NCBI GenBank assembly: GCA_963575745.1 | Contig: CAUYUJ010002091.1 | Location: 1 to 64,000, forward strand | Length of the DNA: 64,000 bases | Source of the DNA: Prorocentrum cordatum | Taxonomy: Eukaryota; Sar; Dinophyceae; Prorocentrales; Prorocentraceae | Reading direction: 5' to 3' | Shown: piece after piece, positions 43,264 through 52,994 of the stretch | How positions within the stretch are numbered: position 1 is the first letter of the stretch | Layout: each line of letters starts with the position of its first letter | Position numbers and translations under genes: made by a program | Notes under the pieces: generated by a model | The model's database searches: none | The model's input: the letters and a program-made list of their open reading frames with translations, nothing else | Told to the model about the DNA's origin: nothing

Positions 43264-43332
43264 CCTCTGCCATCCTCTGCACACCCCCGACGGTGCCCAC
43301 GGATCCACGAAAGGCTCCCAAAAGAGGAAGAG
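43264..43332 (+). CDS. Unidentified gene, exon before introner
   Basis: After CTCCCTCAG the frame reads SAILCTPPTVPTDPRKAPKR with GR, and the exon ends in phase 1 at AG followed by GTACAT. Joined to 43670 the frame continues without a stop for 61 more codons, which supports the intron. No domain recognised. Confidence 0.5.
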
Positions 43333-43669
43333 GTACATCCGGACCGAGGTGCAAGATCGATGTCGCTTCGGGGGGGGGCCCAATATTCTTCGTGCTTGTT
43401 GGATGTTCCTGTGCATCCTGGGGAGGGTACACTTGGATGCTCTGTGTGTTTTGGCCGACGGAGGGTCTCATGTTCTTGAGGGATGTTCTGCTGGCCTAGG
43501 TTCGACTGCACCCACGCCGCTGCGCACCCTTTCCTCGTGTCCCCCTTTGGGGCTTCCTGGGGGTGGCCCTTCTTCGCCACGGCCGGATTCGCCTCGATGT
43601 TCTGGTCAGGGCGCCTCCTGGGAAGGGCCCGGGGAGCAGCGGTACCGGTATACCGTTTGGTTTCCCCAG
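43333..43669 (+). mobile_element. Introner-like family G, copy 3 (337-bp intron)
   Basis: GT-AG intron from GTACATCCGG to GGTTTCCCCAG. It contains the family block GGATTCGCCTCGATGTTC near 43584 and GGTACCGGTATACCG near its right end, as in the copy at 55436. Its left 100 bp also matches a segment inside the SH3 intron (33787-33890), indicating dispersal. Confidence 0.65.
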
Positions 43670-43857
43670 GCTCAGGCCTCGTGCCCTTGGCGCCCCACTA
43701 TGGCGCCCAGGGCGCCGTGTGCCCACCGAGCCAGGCCGCGCCCCGCCATCCGAGCGCCTCCCTTGGAGGAACCTGCCCGCCTGGTGCGCGCGGCCCGATT
43801 TCAAACCCTCACGAGGAGCATCCGATCTCGAGAGTGTCTGGGGGGTCTGGTCGATAG
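43670..43857 (+). CDS. Unidentified gene, last exon
   Basis: In-frame continuation reading SGLVPLAPHYGAQGAVC through GARGPISNPHEEHPISRVSG to TAG at 43855-43857. Proline-, glycine- and alanine-rich, without a known domain; likely a disordered C-terminus. Confidence 0.5.
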
Positions 43858-44088
43858 GGACCCCCCAGAGAGCAGCAGGGGGGGGCATCCAGGGGTGCAG
43901 GCACCTCTGTGCGTCAAGACAGGAAGGGCGTCGAAGGGGTGTACGCGCCTCTGTCCGTCAAGACAAGACTGACAGGCGGATCGGATTTCGATCAGCCTGT
44001 CAGTCAACTCATCCGGTCGTGGGGTCGAATTTGCGTCTGCGTTTCTATCCCTCCCCCGCTCGCTCCAGCCAAACAGTAGGCCGATGCT

Positions 44089-44649
44089 TCAATGCACTCC
44101 TGGACGCCGAACTCCCCGAAAGTCCTCGTCACCGAATCCAGGGCCCTCCATGATGACACCACCTCGAGCGTTCACACCTAGTCCTTCGGGAACATGGTCG
44201 AGTCCCTGGGATGGCGCGACACCAACCCCTCCGCCCAACACCACAGGCCCGCACCCCAGTGGAAGAGAGAGAGTTGCTCGGGGTCTGCCCCACCACTGCC
44301 ACTCGAACGCTCCCGAAGGGAGCCGAAGGTCGGCACGACAGCTTCGCAGAAGGAACGCGTGGCATGCACAGGCAATCACGACTGCGAAACACGCCGCCAC
44401 TGCGGCCCCCAGGAGCAATGCCTTAACCCGACACGGATCGCAGTGGCTGGGAACCGCCACCATGACGGCCATACCATACCTTCGCGCTTCCTGGCAGAAA
44501 CACCATGCCACCGCCCCAAACACGCGGCCCCACGTCGGAGAATGATCGCAGCCACCGAGAGAGCAGCGCTCACAGATAGCCCACGCGTTCACCAGGTACT
44601 GGTGTCGATGGCCCCCCCCCGGCCTGCGCTGGAACCAGAGGGCGCGCAA
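44089..44649 (-). CDS. Possible membrane protein fragment, unidentified
   Basis: The minus strand is open for 186 codons. It encodes a Cys-containing segment (CERCSLGGCDHSPTWG) and a strongly hydrophobic stretch (VKALLLGAAVAACFAVVIAC) that could span a membrane. No family recognised. The opposite strand is open too, so the call is weak. Confidence 0.25.
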   Translation of the reverse strand: MRALWFQRRPGGGHRHQYLVNAWAICERCSLGGCDHSPTWGRVFGAVAWCFCQEARRYGMAVMVAVPSHCDPCRVKALLLGAAVAACFAVVIACACHAFLLRSCRADLRLPSGAFEWQWWGRPRATLSLPLGCGPVVLGGGVGVAPSQGLDHVPEGLGVNARGGVIMEGPGFGDEDFRGVRRPGVH

Positions 44650-44672
44650 AGCGCGCGCACGATGGTCCTAAT
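44633..44672. other. Hairpin family F upstream of element C
   Basis: GGCGCGCAAAGCGCGC inside an AACCAGAG and GATGGTCC frame, then 15 bases to the start of the family C element. The same adjacency (hairpin F then CAGTGCTT element) is seen at 21437-21575. Confidence 0.65.
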
Positions 44673-44683
44673 ATATGCGTTCA

Positions 44684-44913
44684 TTCCCCAATCAGTGCTT
44701 GCACTGAAGGGGTCCTAGCGGAAATCGAAAGATTTGGCGAAAGTTTCCCGCCGATTTTGGTGGCCGGCTGGGTTCCCGGGTTCCCCGTTTCGGGGTCCCG
44801 GGTTCCTGGTTATTGGTTCCGGGCCGATTTCGGTGGGTTCCAGGTTCCCGGGTTCCCGGTCGATCTCCTTATCGATGAAACCATCCACTGATTGGGGTTT
44901 CCCTGGTGTAATG
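44684..44913 (+). mobile_element. Family C element, compact copy
   Basis: Starts CCCCAATCAGTGCTTGCACT plus GAAGGGGTCCTAGCGG, contains TTTGGCGAAAGTTTCCCGCC, a GGTTCCCGG hexamer-like tract, and ends CCATCCACTGATTGGGG plus TTTCCCTGGTGTAATG. CCCCAATCAGTG occurs at both ends in inverted orientation. Confidence 0.8.
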
Positions 44914-45464
44914 TAAATGTGTATGTAAGTGCGGTACACGCTGTGGGATGCAAGCTGCGTGATACCATCTTCAATGAGAGAGCAAGAGGAATAGGGAGGC
45001 CGACACTAACCTCGGGAGGTCCGAAGGCCCTATCTCGGAACTCACACGCCGGTCGTTGAAAGTATGCACTCTTGTATGCCCAAATCCTAATCTGCTTTAG
45101 GCGCCTTCCCACTTCAAGAGCCGAGCGGCCTTCCTTCTTTCCTCCTCTTCAGGGGGCGGGCGGAAGCCCAATCTACCTCCAACGCCTTCCTACTTCATGT
45201 TTCTACCCACTTCTTCCGACCGGGGCGTGTATCCACACACAAAAAACACAGAGGGGGACGAAACACACACACACACAAAGGGGACGAAGCACACACGCAG
45301 GGTGGTGCGCCCGGCGCCAGGGGCGCCCCCGAGGGCGCCAACCGGGCGGCCACGGAGGGGCACCGAGCGAAACCCCGGCAGACCCGGCGTGCGGGGCGCC
45401 CACGAGGCGCCGGCGGGTGGGCACGGGCGTGTGGAGGGTTTCTCCGAAGGGCTTAGGCGACCCG
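44914..45464. other. No recognised gene
   Basis: An ACACACACAA-type run at 45235-45290 and GC-rich spacer. No domain in any frame. Confidence 0.4.
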
Positions 45465-45868
45465 TCCTCCTCCTCCTCCTCCTCCTCCTCTCCTCCCCTC
45501 CTCCTCCTCCTCCTCCCCTCCTCCTCCTCCCGTCCTCCTCCTCCTCCTCCCTCCTTCTCCTCCTCCTCCTCTCCTCCTCTCCTCCTCCCTCCCTCCTCCT
45601 CCTCCTCCCTCCTCCCTCCATCCTCTTCCTCCTCATCCTTCTCCTCCTCCTCCCTCCTCCTCCTCCTCCTCCCTCCTCCTCCTCCTCCTCCCTTCTTCTC
45701 CTCCTCCTCCCCTCCTCCTCCTTCTCCTCCTCCTCCTCCTCCTCCTCCTCCTCCTCCTCCCCTCCTCCGCCTCCTCCCTCCTCCTCCTCCTCCTCCTCCC
45801 CTCCTCCTCCCCCCTCCTCCTCCTCCTCCTCCTCCTCCTCCTCCTCCTCCTCCTCCTCCTCCTCCTCG
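45465..45868. repeat. (CTC)n microsatellite, about 400 bp
   Basis: The longest CTC tract in the window, with CCTCCC and CTTCTC interruptions. It lies upstream of the exon at 46068 and may be intronic. Confidence 0.97.
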
Positions 45869-45963
45869 TGTCGCCTGCGGCCTGGGGGGAAACCCTGCAC
45901 GGGCGGGCATTGGGCGAAACCCCAGCAGACTCATAAGAGCACTCACGTGACACAAGTAGTAGA

Positions 45964-45990
45964 ACCCCTGAGTGCAAGCACTGCCTGGGG
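45964..45990 (-). repeat. CAGTGCTTGCACTG hairpin element, reverse copy
   Basis: CCCCTGAGTGCAAGCACTGC and CTGGGG form the hairpin. It lies 80 bases upstream of the next exon, so it is probably intronic. Confidence 0.75.
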
Positions 45991-46067
45991 AGAATCGCGA
46001 GGAGGAGCGCACTCTCCGCAGTCCGCTTCCTCGTCTCTTTGTCTCTGTACCCTTTCGCGTGCCGCAG

Positions 46068-46157
46068 TCCTCCACGCGGCCAGGTTCTACAAGCGGAAGG
46101 AGGATGGCCTGAACTACAAGGACACGTCGTACTCCAAGCTCCAGCTCTGCATAGTCG
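46068..46157 (+). CDS. Unidentified gene, exon A
   Basis: After a pyrimidine-rich run and CCGCAG the frame reads LHAARFYKRKEDGLNYKDTS then YSKLQLCIV. It ends in phase 1 at GTCG before GTCTGG. The join to 46279 makes an uninterrupted KLQLCIVG-PNGELALQKEG. Alternating hydrophobic residues suggest beta strands; a calpain domain III-like sandwich is one speculative possibility. Confidence 0.55.
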
Positions 46158-46278
46158 GTCTGGGCCCCCCCCTGCCTTTCTCCCCCTGGCACCCCCATCC
46201 TCCTCGTCCGTTCCGCGCTCCTCGTCCTCTGCCGTCTCTCCCCTATCCCTCGGCCATGGCAGCGCTCCCCGGGTCCAG

Positions 46279-46402
46279 GCCCCAACGGGGAGCTCGCGCT
46301 GCAGAAGGAGGGGAGCAGGCGCTGCCTGTGGGGCGAGCTGGCGCTGCCCGCAGGCGGCCTGTGGCGCATCTACGCGCTGTCCGTCGACGGGAGCGAGGCG
46401 AG
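46279..46402 (+). CDS. Unidentified gene, exon B
   Basis: From a CGGGTCCAG acceptor: PNGELALQKEG, then CLWGELALPAGGLWRIYAL and SVDGSEAR, ending at AG before GTATTC (phase 2). If that donor is not used, the frame runs on as YSLRVYLKAA to a TGA at 46590-46592. The 121-bp intron between A and B is GT-AG. Codons favour G or C in the third position, unlike the repeats around it. Confidence 0.55.
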
Positions 46403-46592
46403 GTATTCTCTGCGGGTCTACCTCAAGGCTGCCCGCACTGCTCCTGAGCGCACTGTTTTGGGTGGAGGCCGTGTTCGTTCCCACCTGGTCGCTGCGGTGT
46501 CAATGAGTGGCAGGATTTTGAAATTGGCGTGTTGTCCAGAACCGGAGGACGCACGCGGAAGAATCGGGGTGGTAGGCCGACGGATCGATTGA

Positions 46593-47290
46593 CCAGTCAC
46601 GACACCAGGGGGAGCGTGCACAGCTACAGTGGCAATATGTGGCAAGAGTGATGTTGCGTTAAAAGGTCGGTATGAGCCATGGTGATGTCGAGTCGATGAT
46701 GGGTGCGGAGAGAACGACACCCGTGGCCAGCGTTGCTGGCAAAGCCTGACCGAGTCAGATCGCTGGGGGAGGGAGGGCAAACGCCAAGGCGGAGGTGTGA
46801 GCGGGTTGGGGAGGGGAGGTGGAGGACGATACGAGGGTGGAGGGGTCATAGCATCAGCATCGCACTTGTATTGCATTCGCATAGCATGGCATTGCATGTG
46901 CGTGCAGTTTTGCATAGAGTTTGCGCGATGCTCTGTTGCCCAAGTCCGGGAGCCGATCTAAGCGCAGACACAAGACAATCACAGACACAAGACATTCAAG
47001 AGGGTGTTTGCAGCATCAGTGGTGTGAGCGGGTGAGCATGGTTTACTCTGATCCTCCTCATCGTCTCTTGTTCTCCCCTTGCTTTCGTTTTCCTCCTCAT
47101 GAGTATCCCCTTCCCGACCCAGAGCTTCGACTTCTTAATCTGCCCGTTACGGGGGGGAGCTCCCGATCCCACTTTTCACACGGATTCTGTGTGGCGCTGG
47201 CTCCCCTGGGGGGCCCAAAGAAAACGACGACGATGACGACGATGACGGGTCATAACTCGGGTCTCTGGCGGCCGTTCGGATCGATCTGGG
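46593..47290. other. No recognised gene
   Basis: Contains GCATTCGCATAGCATGGCAT-type near-repeats (46855-46920) and ACAAGACA direct repeats (46972-47000). No domain. Confidence 0.4.
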
Positions 47291-47294
47291 CACC

Positions 47295-47865
47295 CCGTGA
47301 ACGCTCTCGGCGACGGCGGCGGCGGCGGCGGCGACGAAGGCAGCGGCGGCGGCGATGTCGACGAAGACGACGACGACGTCCTGGGTCGACCAAAAAACAC
47401 ACGACGCCACCCCACCTGCGGCCCTCCGCATTGCGCTACGGCCCATCGGGGCCGTGGCGTATACCACGCAGAAGCCCACGCCAGATTTCCTGGTATGCGC
47501 TAGGCCCCGTGGGGCCGCAGGTGGGGCGGTGTCGCTTGCTTCCTGGTCCACCGGGAGAGCCGCGCGCCCCTCGCGGAGAGCCGCCCGTCCACAGGGCGGC
47601 ACGGCCACCCTCACGGAGGTCAGCGGCGCCACCTTCTCGGAGGTCGCCGGCGACGCCGAGCCGGCCGCGGCCTCGGGCCGCGCTGCCGCCGCCGCCGCCG
47701 AGGACTTCGGACATGTCCGTCGGCTCTCGGCAGTCTTCCAGCCTCGGGATGCTTCCGAGCAGCTGCGCCTCGCCGAGAGCGTTCGTGGGGTGCCCAGATC
47801 GTCCCCAACGGCCGCCGAAGACCCGAATCATGACCCGAAAACCGTTGTCGTCGTCGTCGTCGCCA

Positions 47866-47914
<49 letters not shown>

Positions 47915-47977
47915 TGTTTTCGTCGTCGTCGCTGGAGTGGTCGGCGTGGTCGACGTCGCCGTAGCCGTCGCCGTCGC

Positions 47978-48008
<31 letters not shown>

Positions 48009-48125
48009 TTCGTCGTCTTCGTCGTCGTCGTTGCCGTCGTCGTCGTCGTCGTCGTGATCGCGTCGCTGTCGTCGTCGTCCACCTCCTTCTCCTCCTCCTC
48101 CTCTTCCTCCTCCTCCTCCTTCCGC
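47295..48125. repeat. GAC/GTC microsatellites with inverted arms
   Basis: ACGACGACGATGACG and GGCGGCGGCGG units at 47220-47385, then a long (GTC)n at 47845-48075. The segments next to them are related: TCGGGTCTCTGGCGGCCGTT at 47255 and the reverse complement AACGGCCGCCGAAGACCC at 47809, so the two GAC/GTC tracts end a roughly 640-bp inverted repeat. Confidence 0.8.
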
Positions 48126-48380
48126 TCGGCAAACTGAGGGGTGCCGTCAGCACTGGAGTCGGCCTCCCCCCCTCCCAGCGTGCTGCAGTTTCCGGCCTGC
48201 GCTGGGCTGGGCTGGGGCGCTTCCTCCCTCTTCCGTTCCCGTTCCCCACCTCCGCCCCCCGACCATTCCTGGGATTTAACACCGCGAATCAACGTAACCC
48301 TTGCGCCCTGTCAATCCAGAATCGCTCCAAAACACCATTGTTGGTACGTTAACCATGAGAATCAGTGAGACCCTTACGAA

Positions 48381-48802
48381 TGTTTGAAACAAATGTGCGC
48401 GGCACTGAGGTGAGAGCCACAGTTTAGAAACGATCTGTCCTCAATTCGTGAAGCTCTTGCATTTTGTTAAGACGGATGTGCGCGGCGCCAAGGCGAGAAC
48501 CACACGTTGACCCCACCCGCCCTCACTCCGTTAAGCTCTTACAAATTGTTGAAACGAATGTACGCGGCGCTAAGGCGAAACCCACACTTTGAAAACGACT
48601 TGTCCTCAGTCCGTGGAGCTCTTGCACATGTTTTAAGACGGATGTTCGCGGCGCTAAGGCGAGACCCACATTTTGACCCCCCCCGCTCTCAATTTGTTCA
48701 GCTCATGCTAGTTGTCGAAACGAATGTGCGCGGCGCTGAGGCGAGAGCAACATCGTGCAAAAACACCCGCCCTCAATATGTGAAGCTGTTGGCAGTCTGC
48801 AT
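48381..48802 (+). repeat. Satellite of about 85 bp arranged as A-B dimers
   Basis: GTGCGCGGCGC.AAGGCGAG recurs five times. Alternate units carry GAAACGAATG with GAAAACGACTTGTCCTC, and TAAGACGGATG with GACCCCACCCGCCCTC, giving a dimer period of about 170 bp (A-B-A-B-A). Confidence 0.9.
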
Positions 48803-48825
48803 GCTTCGCGGGTTCAAAAGTGGTA

Positions 48826-49289
48826 AGGAAGTCTCAGGCGAAACGCCCAGCCCGCCCTTCCGACTGGCCTCGGCGTCCGACAGGGAGGAGATCTTCTTAA
48901 GGAAAAGGAATGGAGGAGCAGGAGGAGGAGGAGGAGGAGGAGGAGGAGGAGGAGGAGGAGGAGGAGGAGGAGGGGGCGCGGCGCCGCCGGCGTCGGCGGG
49001 ACGCGACGGGGCACCCGTCCCAGCGCGTGCGCAGCAGCAGCAGGAGGAGCAACAAGGAGAGGAGGAGCAGAAAGGGTGGCTGCGGAGGTGGTGCCGTGCG
49101 CCCGCGCGGAGGGGCGCACATCGCCACCGGGTGGAGGGGCGGAGCTCCGCGGGGGCGCGGGCCGCCGAGGCGCCCGCCCCAGAGCTGCCCGCGGAGGAGC
49201 CGCTGCCGGAGGAGGTGGTCTCGCTCCAGGCCGCCGCCCGCGCGCTGTCGGGGGCGCCCGGGCGGCGCGGTGGCCAGGCCGGGTGGTGA
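48826..49289 (+). CDS. Possible exon with poly-Gly repeat, unidentified
   Basis: After a word shared with the 160-bp satellite (AGGAAGTCTCAGGCG) the plus frame reads PSPPFRLASASDREEIFLRK, a glycine run from a GGA repeat (48910-48970), then Gln/Glu-rich and Ala/Glu-rich parts (APELPAEEPLPEEVVSLQAA) to a TGA at 49287. The ends look protein-like; no domain. The GGA repeat may instead be a short intron. Confidence 0.3.
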
Positions 49290-49589
49290 CGTCTGGCGGG
49301 GCCGCCGCGTGGTCGTGTGCCTCGGGCCGAGCTCCGAGAGCGCCCCGGGCGACCGGGGCCTCCAGGGTCCCGGAGCCGTGCGGCCACAGACCGCGCGGTG
49401 AGCCGCTGTGGGTTCCGAGGTCGACGCGCGGATTTGGGGCTCAGAGCGGGGCGTTGTGCTGTGGATCGGAGGCTGGGAGGCAGCCCCTGCCCTGCGAAGC
49501 CGATCAGCGAATGACCTTTCTGTGCTTCTCGAGAGGGTGTTGCGGCCGCATGTTTGGGGGTCTGCTCCTGCCGGATCTGGTCCTGGGTC

Positions 49590-49870
49590 GTTTCCGTTGG
49601 AGGGTGTCTTGCCTGAGGGGGTTCTGTCCACCCCGGCGCGCTCGCGGGGGTTGCGCGAGAGGGGGGGGGTTCTTCTAAGAAGGCAGGGGGCCCTCTCTGA
49701 AGGCAGGGGCTTTCTTCGAAACGCTTGGGGGCTTGTAAAACACCGTCTTAGAAGCCTCCAGGCGCCGCTTCTGAGACGGCCCCTGCCTTCTAAAACCCCC
49801 CCATTGCGATCTTAGAGTGCCCCACCCTCGCACCGCCCCCGTGCGCGCGCCGCCGATTAACGACTGGTTA
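49590..49870. repeat. CTTCTNAGAAG palindrome cluster
   Basis: TTCTTCTAAGAAGGCAGGGG at 49670 is largely inverted at 49780-49797 (CCCCTGCCTTCT). Between them are more partial palindromes (CGTCTTAGAAGCC, GCTTCTGAGAC). Related to clusters at 29388-29465 and 53620-53660. Confidence 0.6.
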
Positions 49871-50946
49871 CTCACATGATCAAGAGGTCGCGGCGCTCGC
49901 CAGTTCCAAGACTTCCAGGCTTTCCTGTTGTCCCGCGCGGGCTCCACGGACGACTGCAGCCAGATATCCAGAAATCCTGGACGGTATCCTGAGCCAGTCG
50001 CATCATGACATCATCCTCGCCCTTGCCACCAGAAGCAACCTCAGTGATGACCCCCCCGACACTCCTGGGCTTCGAGCTCCGAGGCTCCGTAGGCTGTCAG
50101 GCACATCCGAGGAGCCCAAGTGTTTCTCCCAGAGATTCGGGGTCCTCGCCAAGAAGCTGTCTCCCAGGAGCAACGGGGACCCCCCAAGAGGCCTGGGCCC
50201 TCGGCTCGGAACCCTCTCTCAAGAGGCCCCGATGTTTCTCCCAGAGGCTCCGAGGTCTCTCTCAGAACTTGAGGCCTCTCCTAGAAACGCAGTGGTCTCT
50301 CACAGAGGCTTTTCGGTGTCTCCTGGAGGCCCTGCGCCTCTCCCGGAAGCTCCGGAATGTCTACCAGCTGTGGCCTCTAGAGGTTTTGGGGCGACTGCCT
50401 CGGCCGTGAGCGTTAACGCTTCTGGAAAGCGGTGCTGATAGGGCCTCCTTCGGCCCGAAAACTGGGTGGGAGAATGTCGGGTACACTTTGTATATGATTT
50501 CCCCTCAGGGGCTGGATATCTTGATGGATGCATGAGGCATACTGAAGCACTGAGCACGATGGTAAAAGTACCGAATGTGTTTATTGCATGTATATGATGG
50601 TTTGACCCCATCAATCCGCCAAGACGCTCATGCGTCGACAGGGGTTATTTTCTCCTGAAGTCGAAGCTTACGCTTGAGCGCTTCAGAGGTGGTTGGAAGC
50701 CAGGTCCGCATCAATAACAATGCTGTGTCTTGATACTGCGCCACTCAGTCAGGAAAGGCGCTCCCGCCTCGTCGCGGGCTGTCTGGGGGCTTGCAGCCCG
50801 AATCGCGTCGCACTCTTTCCCCGGCCAGGCTTTCCCTGGACGCTTCGCTGTTTGCTCCCAGTACATCCCACAGTACAGGTGCCCCGGGGCGGTGCCCCTC
50901 CCGTGAGCCTGCAGTAAGCTTCCTGTGAGTATCCGCTCGTTGGCGT
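49871..50946. other. No recognised gene; CCAGAGGCTC units
   Basis: 50130-50345 repeats TCTCCCAGAGGCTC-like 30-base units. The remainder has unremarkable frames without a domain. Confidence 0.4.
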
Positions 50947-51104
50947 TAAGTAGGGCCTGTCCCTCTACAGGAGGGAGATTCCAAGATAGCCAAAAATTGG
51001 TTTGGGGATTATTTTCTGACTGTTTCCCACCATTTCGGGAGTATTCTATGAATATTTTCGATTTTCCACCCAAGATCCCCCTGTGGGGGGACACGCCCGT
51101 CCTA
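50947..51104. mobile_element. MITE family A, copy 2
   Basis: Left end TAAGTAGGGCCTGTCCCTCT plus ACAGGAGG; right end CCCCCTGTGGGGGGACACGC plus CCGTCCTA. TA lies at both edges. AT-rich 100-bp interior. Confidence 0.85.
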
Positions 51105-51133
51105 GCGCTGGCGGCTCGCATCGCGTGACCCGC

Positions 51134-51457
51134 ATGGCTGCCAGGAAGCTTCCAAATCGTGCCCGCTCCGAGGGCCCGGCGCCTCGGATTGCCCGCGCCG
51201 TGGCCAGGGCGCTCGCTGTGGGCGTGCGCGCCGGCCTGCGGCGTGCACCGCGTGACCCGCCCCAGCTGCCGGGAGCCTCACGCCGAGCCTACCCGCTCGC
51301 TCCGACTGCACCCTGCGTGGCTGGCGCTCCGTCGCCTGGAAGTCTCTGCCGCGAGCGCGCCCACCCGCTCACCGAGCACACCCGAGCGGCAAGCGACGCT
51401 GCCAGGAAGCAGGTCGGGAGGCTCACTCCACTCGCGCCCCCTGGCGGCCGGCAGCCT
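51134..51457 (+). other. Open frame over degenerate 55-bp units
   Basis: From an ATG the frame reads MAARKLPNRARSEGPAPRIA and continues Arg/Ala/Pro-rich into element B. The DNA itself is a degenerate tandem repeat of CGCTCGCTCCG and GGCGTGCGCGCCGGC-type units, related to 51640-51840, so coding is doubtful. Confidence 0.25.
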
Positions 51458-51620
51458 TCAAGGGGCCCTGGGACACACAAATAAATACACAAATAACAGG
51501 ATTCCCCGTATTATCCCATATTTTCTGGGTTTTTGTTTTCCCCCCCACGTCGCATATTTTCCCATATTTCCCTGGGAGTGGACGGTTCATTGTGTCTGTG
51601 TGTTTTTTCCACTCCTGAAG
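51458..51620 (+). mobile_element. MITE-like family B, copy 2
   Basis: Full-length counterpart of 17678-17837 in the opposite orientation. It interrupts the degenerate 55-bp repeat tract, whose units continue on the other side at 51640. Confidence 0.75.
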
Positions 51621-51639
51621 CCTGGGCGCTGCCGCTGCT

Positions 51640-51840
51640 GCCGGAGCAGGCCGACCAGCCCGCTCCGAGCGTGCCCGCCCGCCCGATTGGCGCACCTCGC
51701 GGGGCCAGCGCTGCCGCGGTGCAGCTCGCTCCGGGTCCGCCCGCGCGCTCGGCGGGCACGCCGCGCGGCCAGCGCGGCTGCCCTGGAGCTCACTCCAGGT
51801 GTGCCCGCTCGCGGGCCAGGCACGCTGCTCGGCACGAGCG
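51640..51840 (+). repeat. About 56-bp GC-rich tandem repeat
   Basis: Three units of the form GCTCCGNGYGTGCCCGC, GGCACGCCGCG, GGCCAGCGCGGCTGCC. Encodes Pro/Ala-rich frames. Confidence 0.7.
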
Positions 51841-51894
51841 GCACGGGTGCGGACAGAATGGGTACAAAAGGCCCAACAGCAGTTCCCGTTCAGT

Positions 51895-52035
51895 CTGAGC
51901 AGGACTCGCTGTCGGTGTCGCCGCGACGTGTGTACATTTGAGACAGAAGGCCGCCTGCCCAACAGCGGGCATTCGAGACATTTGTTGTTGGGAATTGTAC
52001 CCATTCTTTCCGTGTCCGTGTCGGGCGTCCAAAAC
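51895..52035 (+). repeat. Dispersed repeat M, copy 2
   Basis: Related to 29885-30205 but without the hAT-like MITE. The corresponding place here reads TTTGTTGTTGGGAATTG. Confidence 0.55.
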
Positions 52036-52440
52036 TGTGAAAACAGGCCGAGAGGGTTGCTCTCTTGACCTCCGTGGGTCCCAAGTGCGCCTGCGTATTT
52101 TGGGCTCCCAGCCCGTGTAGCCAGCGCCTCCTCGACAAAGAACACCGGCCCCAGCGGCTGCTTTTCTGTAGTTTGAGGGTTCCTGGGCGAATATGCCAAG
52201 CGTTGCGTCCCAGCTCCGCCTGGCCAGCGCTCAAGCCAAAACAAGCCCGGGCGGTTTGTGCTATTCAGTAGCATGTCTCCAGCTCATCCCTGGGCTCGCC
52301 CGCTAACGTTGAGACCCCTCCTGCACAGCACATGAGGGAGCAGGATGAGGAAAGGGAGGATGCGGACGACGACGGGAACTATCTGACTCCGCAGCGCCAC
52401 CTTTGTCGGCGCTGCGATAGCTCGGCCGTCGCATCAAGGG

Positions 52441-52572
52441 TTCAGTCGGGCCTGTCCCTCTACAGGAGGAATATTCCAAAATAGTCCTTGAGACAATCTG
52501 TTGATCATCTTTTGAGCATGTTTGTTTTTTTTTGTTCGTCCCAAATCCCTCTGCAGGGGTACACGCCCGACC
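52441..52572. mobile_element. MITE family A, copy 3
   Basis: Left end CAGTCGGGCCTGTCCCTCTA plus CAGGAGG; right end CCCTCTGCAGGGGTACACGC plus CCGACC. 132 bp with an AT-rich interior. No TA at the edges, so the flanks have changed or differ. Confidence 0.85.
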
Positions 52573-52907
52573 TCCATCAGGGGCCTGGCCTCGAGCGCCA
52601 CATTTGCCACGGCCCATCCGCATCACCCTAGCTTGTGCCGCAGGGCCCCAGGACACCAGCCCTTCCTGCCTCCCTTCTGCGGCGGCGGCTCCCCGACGCC
52701 CCCCTCTCGCTGCCGCGGTCCTCCTGCCGGGGCCGCCCACTGCGGGCACGACGTGCCCGGCCGCCAGGCAGCAGTCGGGGGCCTCCTGACGTCGGGTACG
52801 TCCCTCGACGGGAGGGCTACCCATGTTTGGTGAAGCACAAGCAGGTGACGATTTCTCGTTCCCTCCCGCCTCTTCCGCATCATTGCTCGACCCGGGTTGA
52901 TCTGTCT

Positions 52908-52941
52908 TCCAAGATCTGCCTGCAGGAGGACGTGTCCGACC
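52908..52941. mobile_element. MITE family A, right end fragment
   Basis: CTTCCAAGATCTGCCTGCAG plus GAGGACGTGTCCGACC matches the right end of family A. No matching left end was found. Confidence 0.6.
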
Positions 52942-52994
52942 CAACTCTGGCCCTGGAAGCTCCTCCCCGTGGGCTCTCCGCCCCTCCCTCCCTC

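Noticed and set aside
47355-48137. 260-residue frame with a valine-rich, membrane-like tail
   Set aside because: The tail is a GTC microsatellite; poly-Val from it is not a membrane segment.
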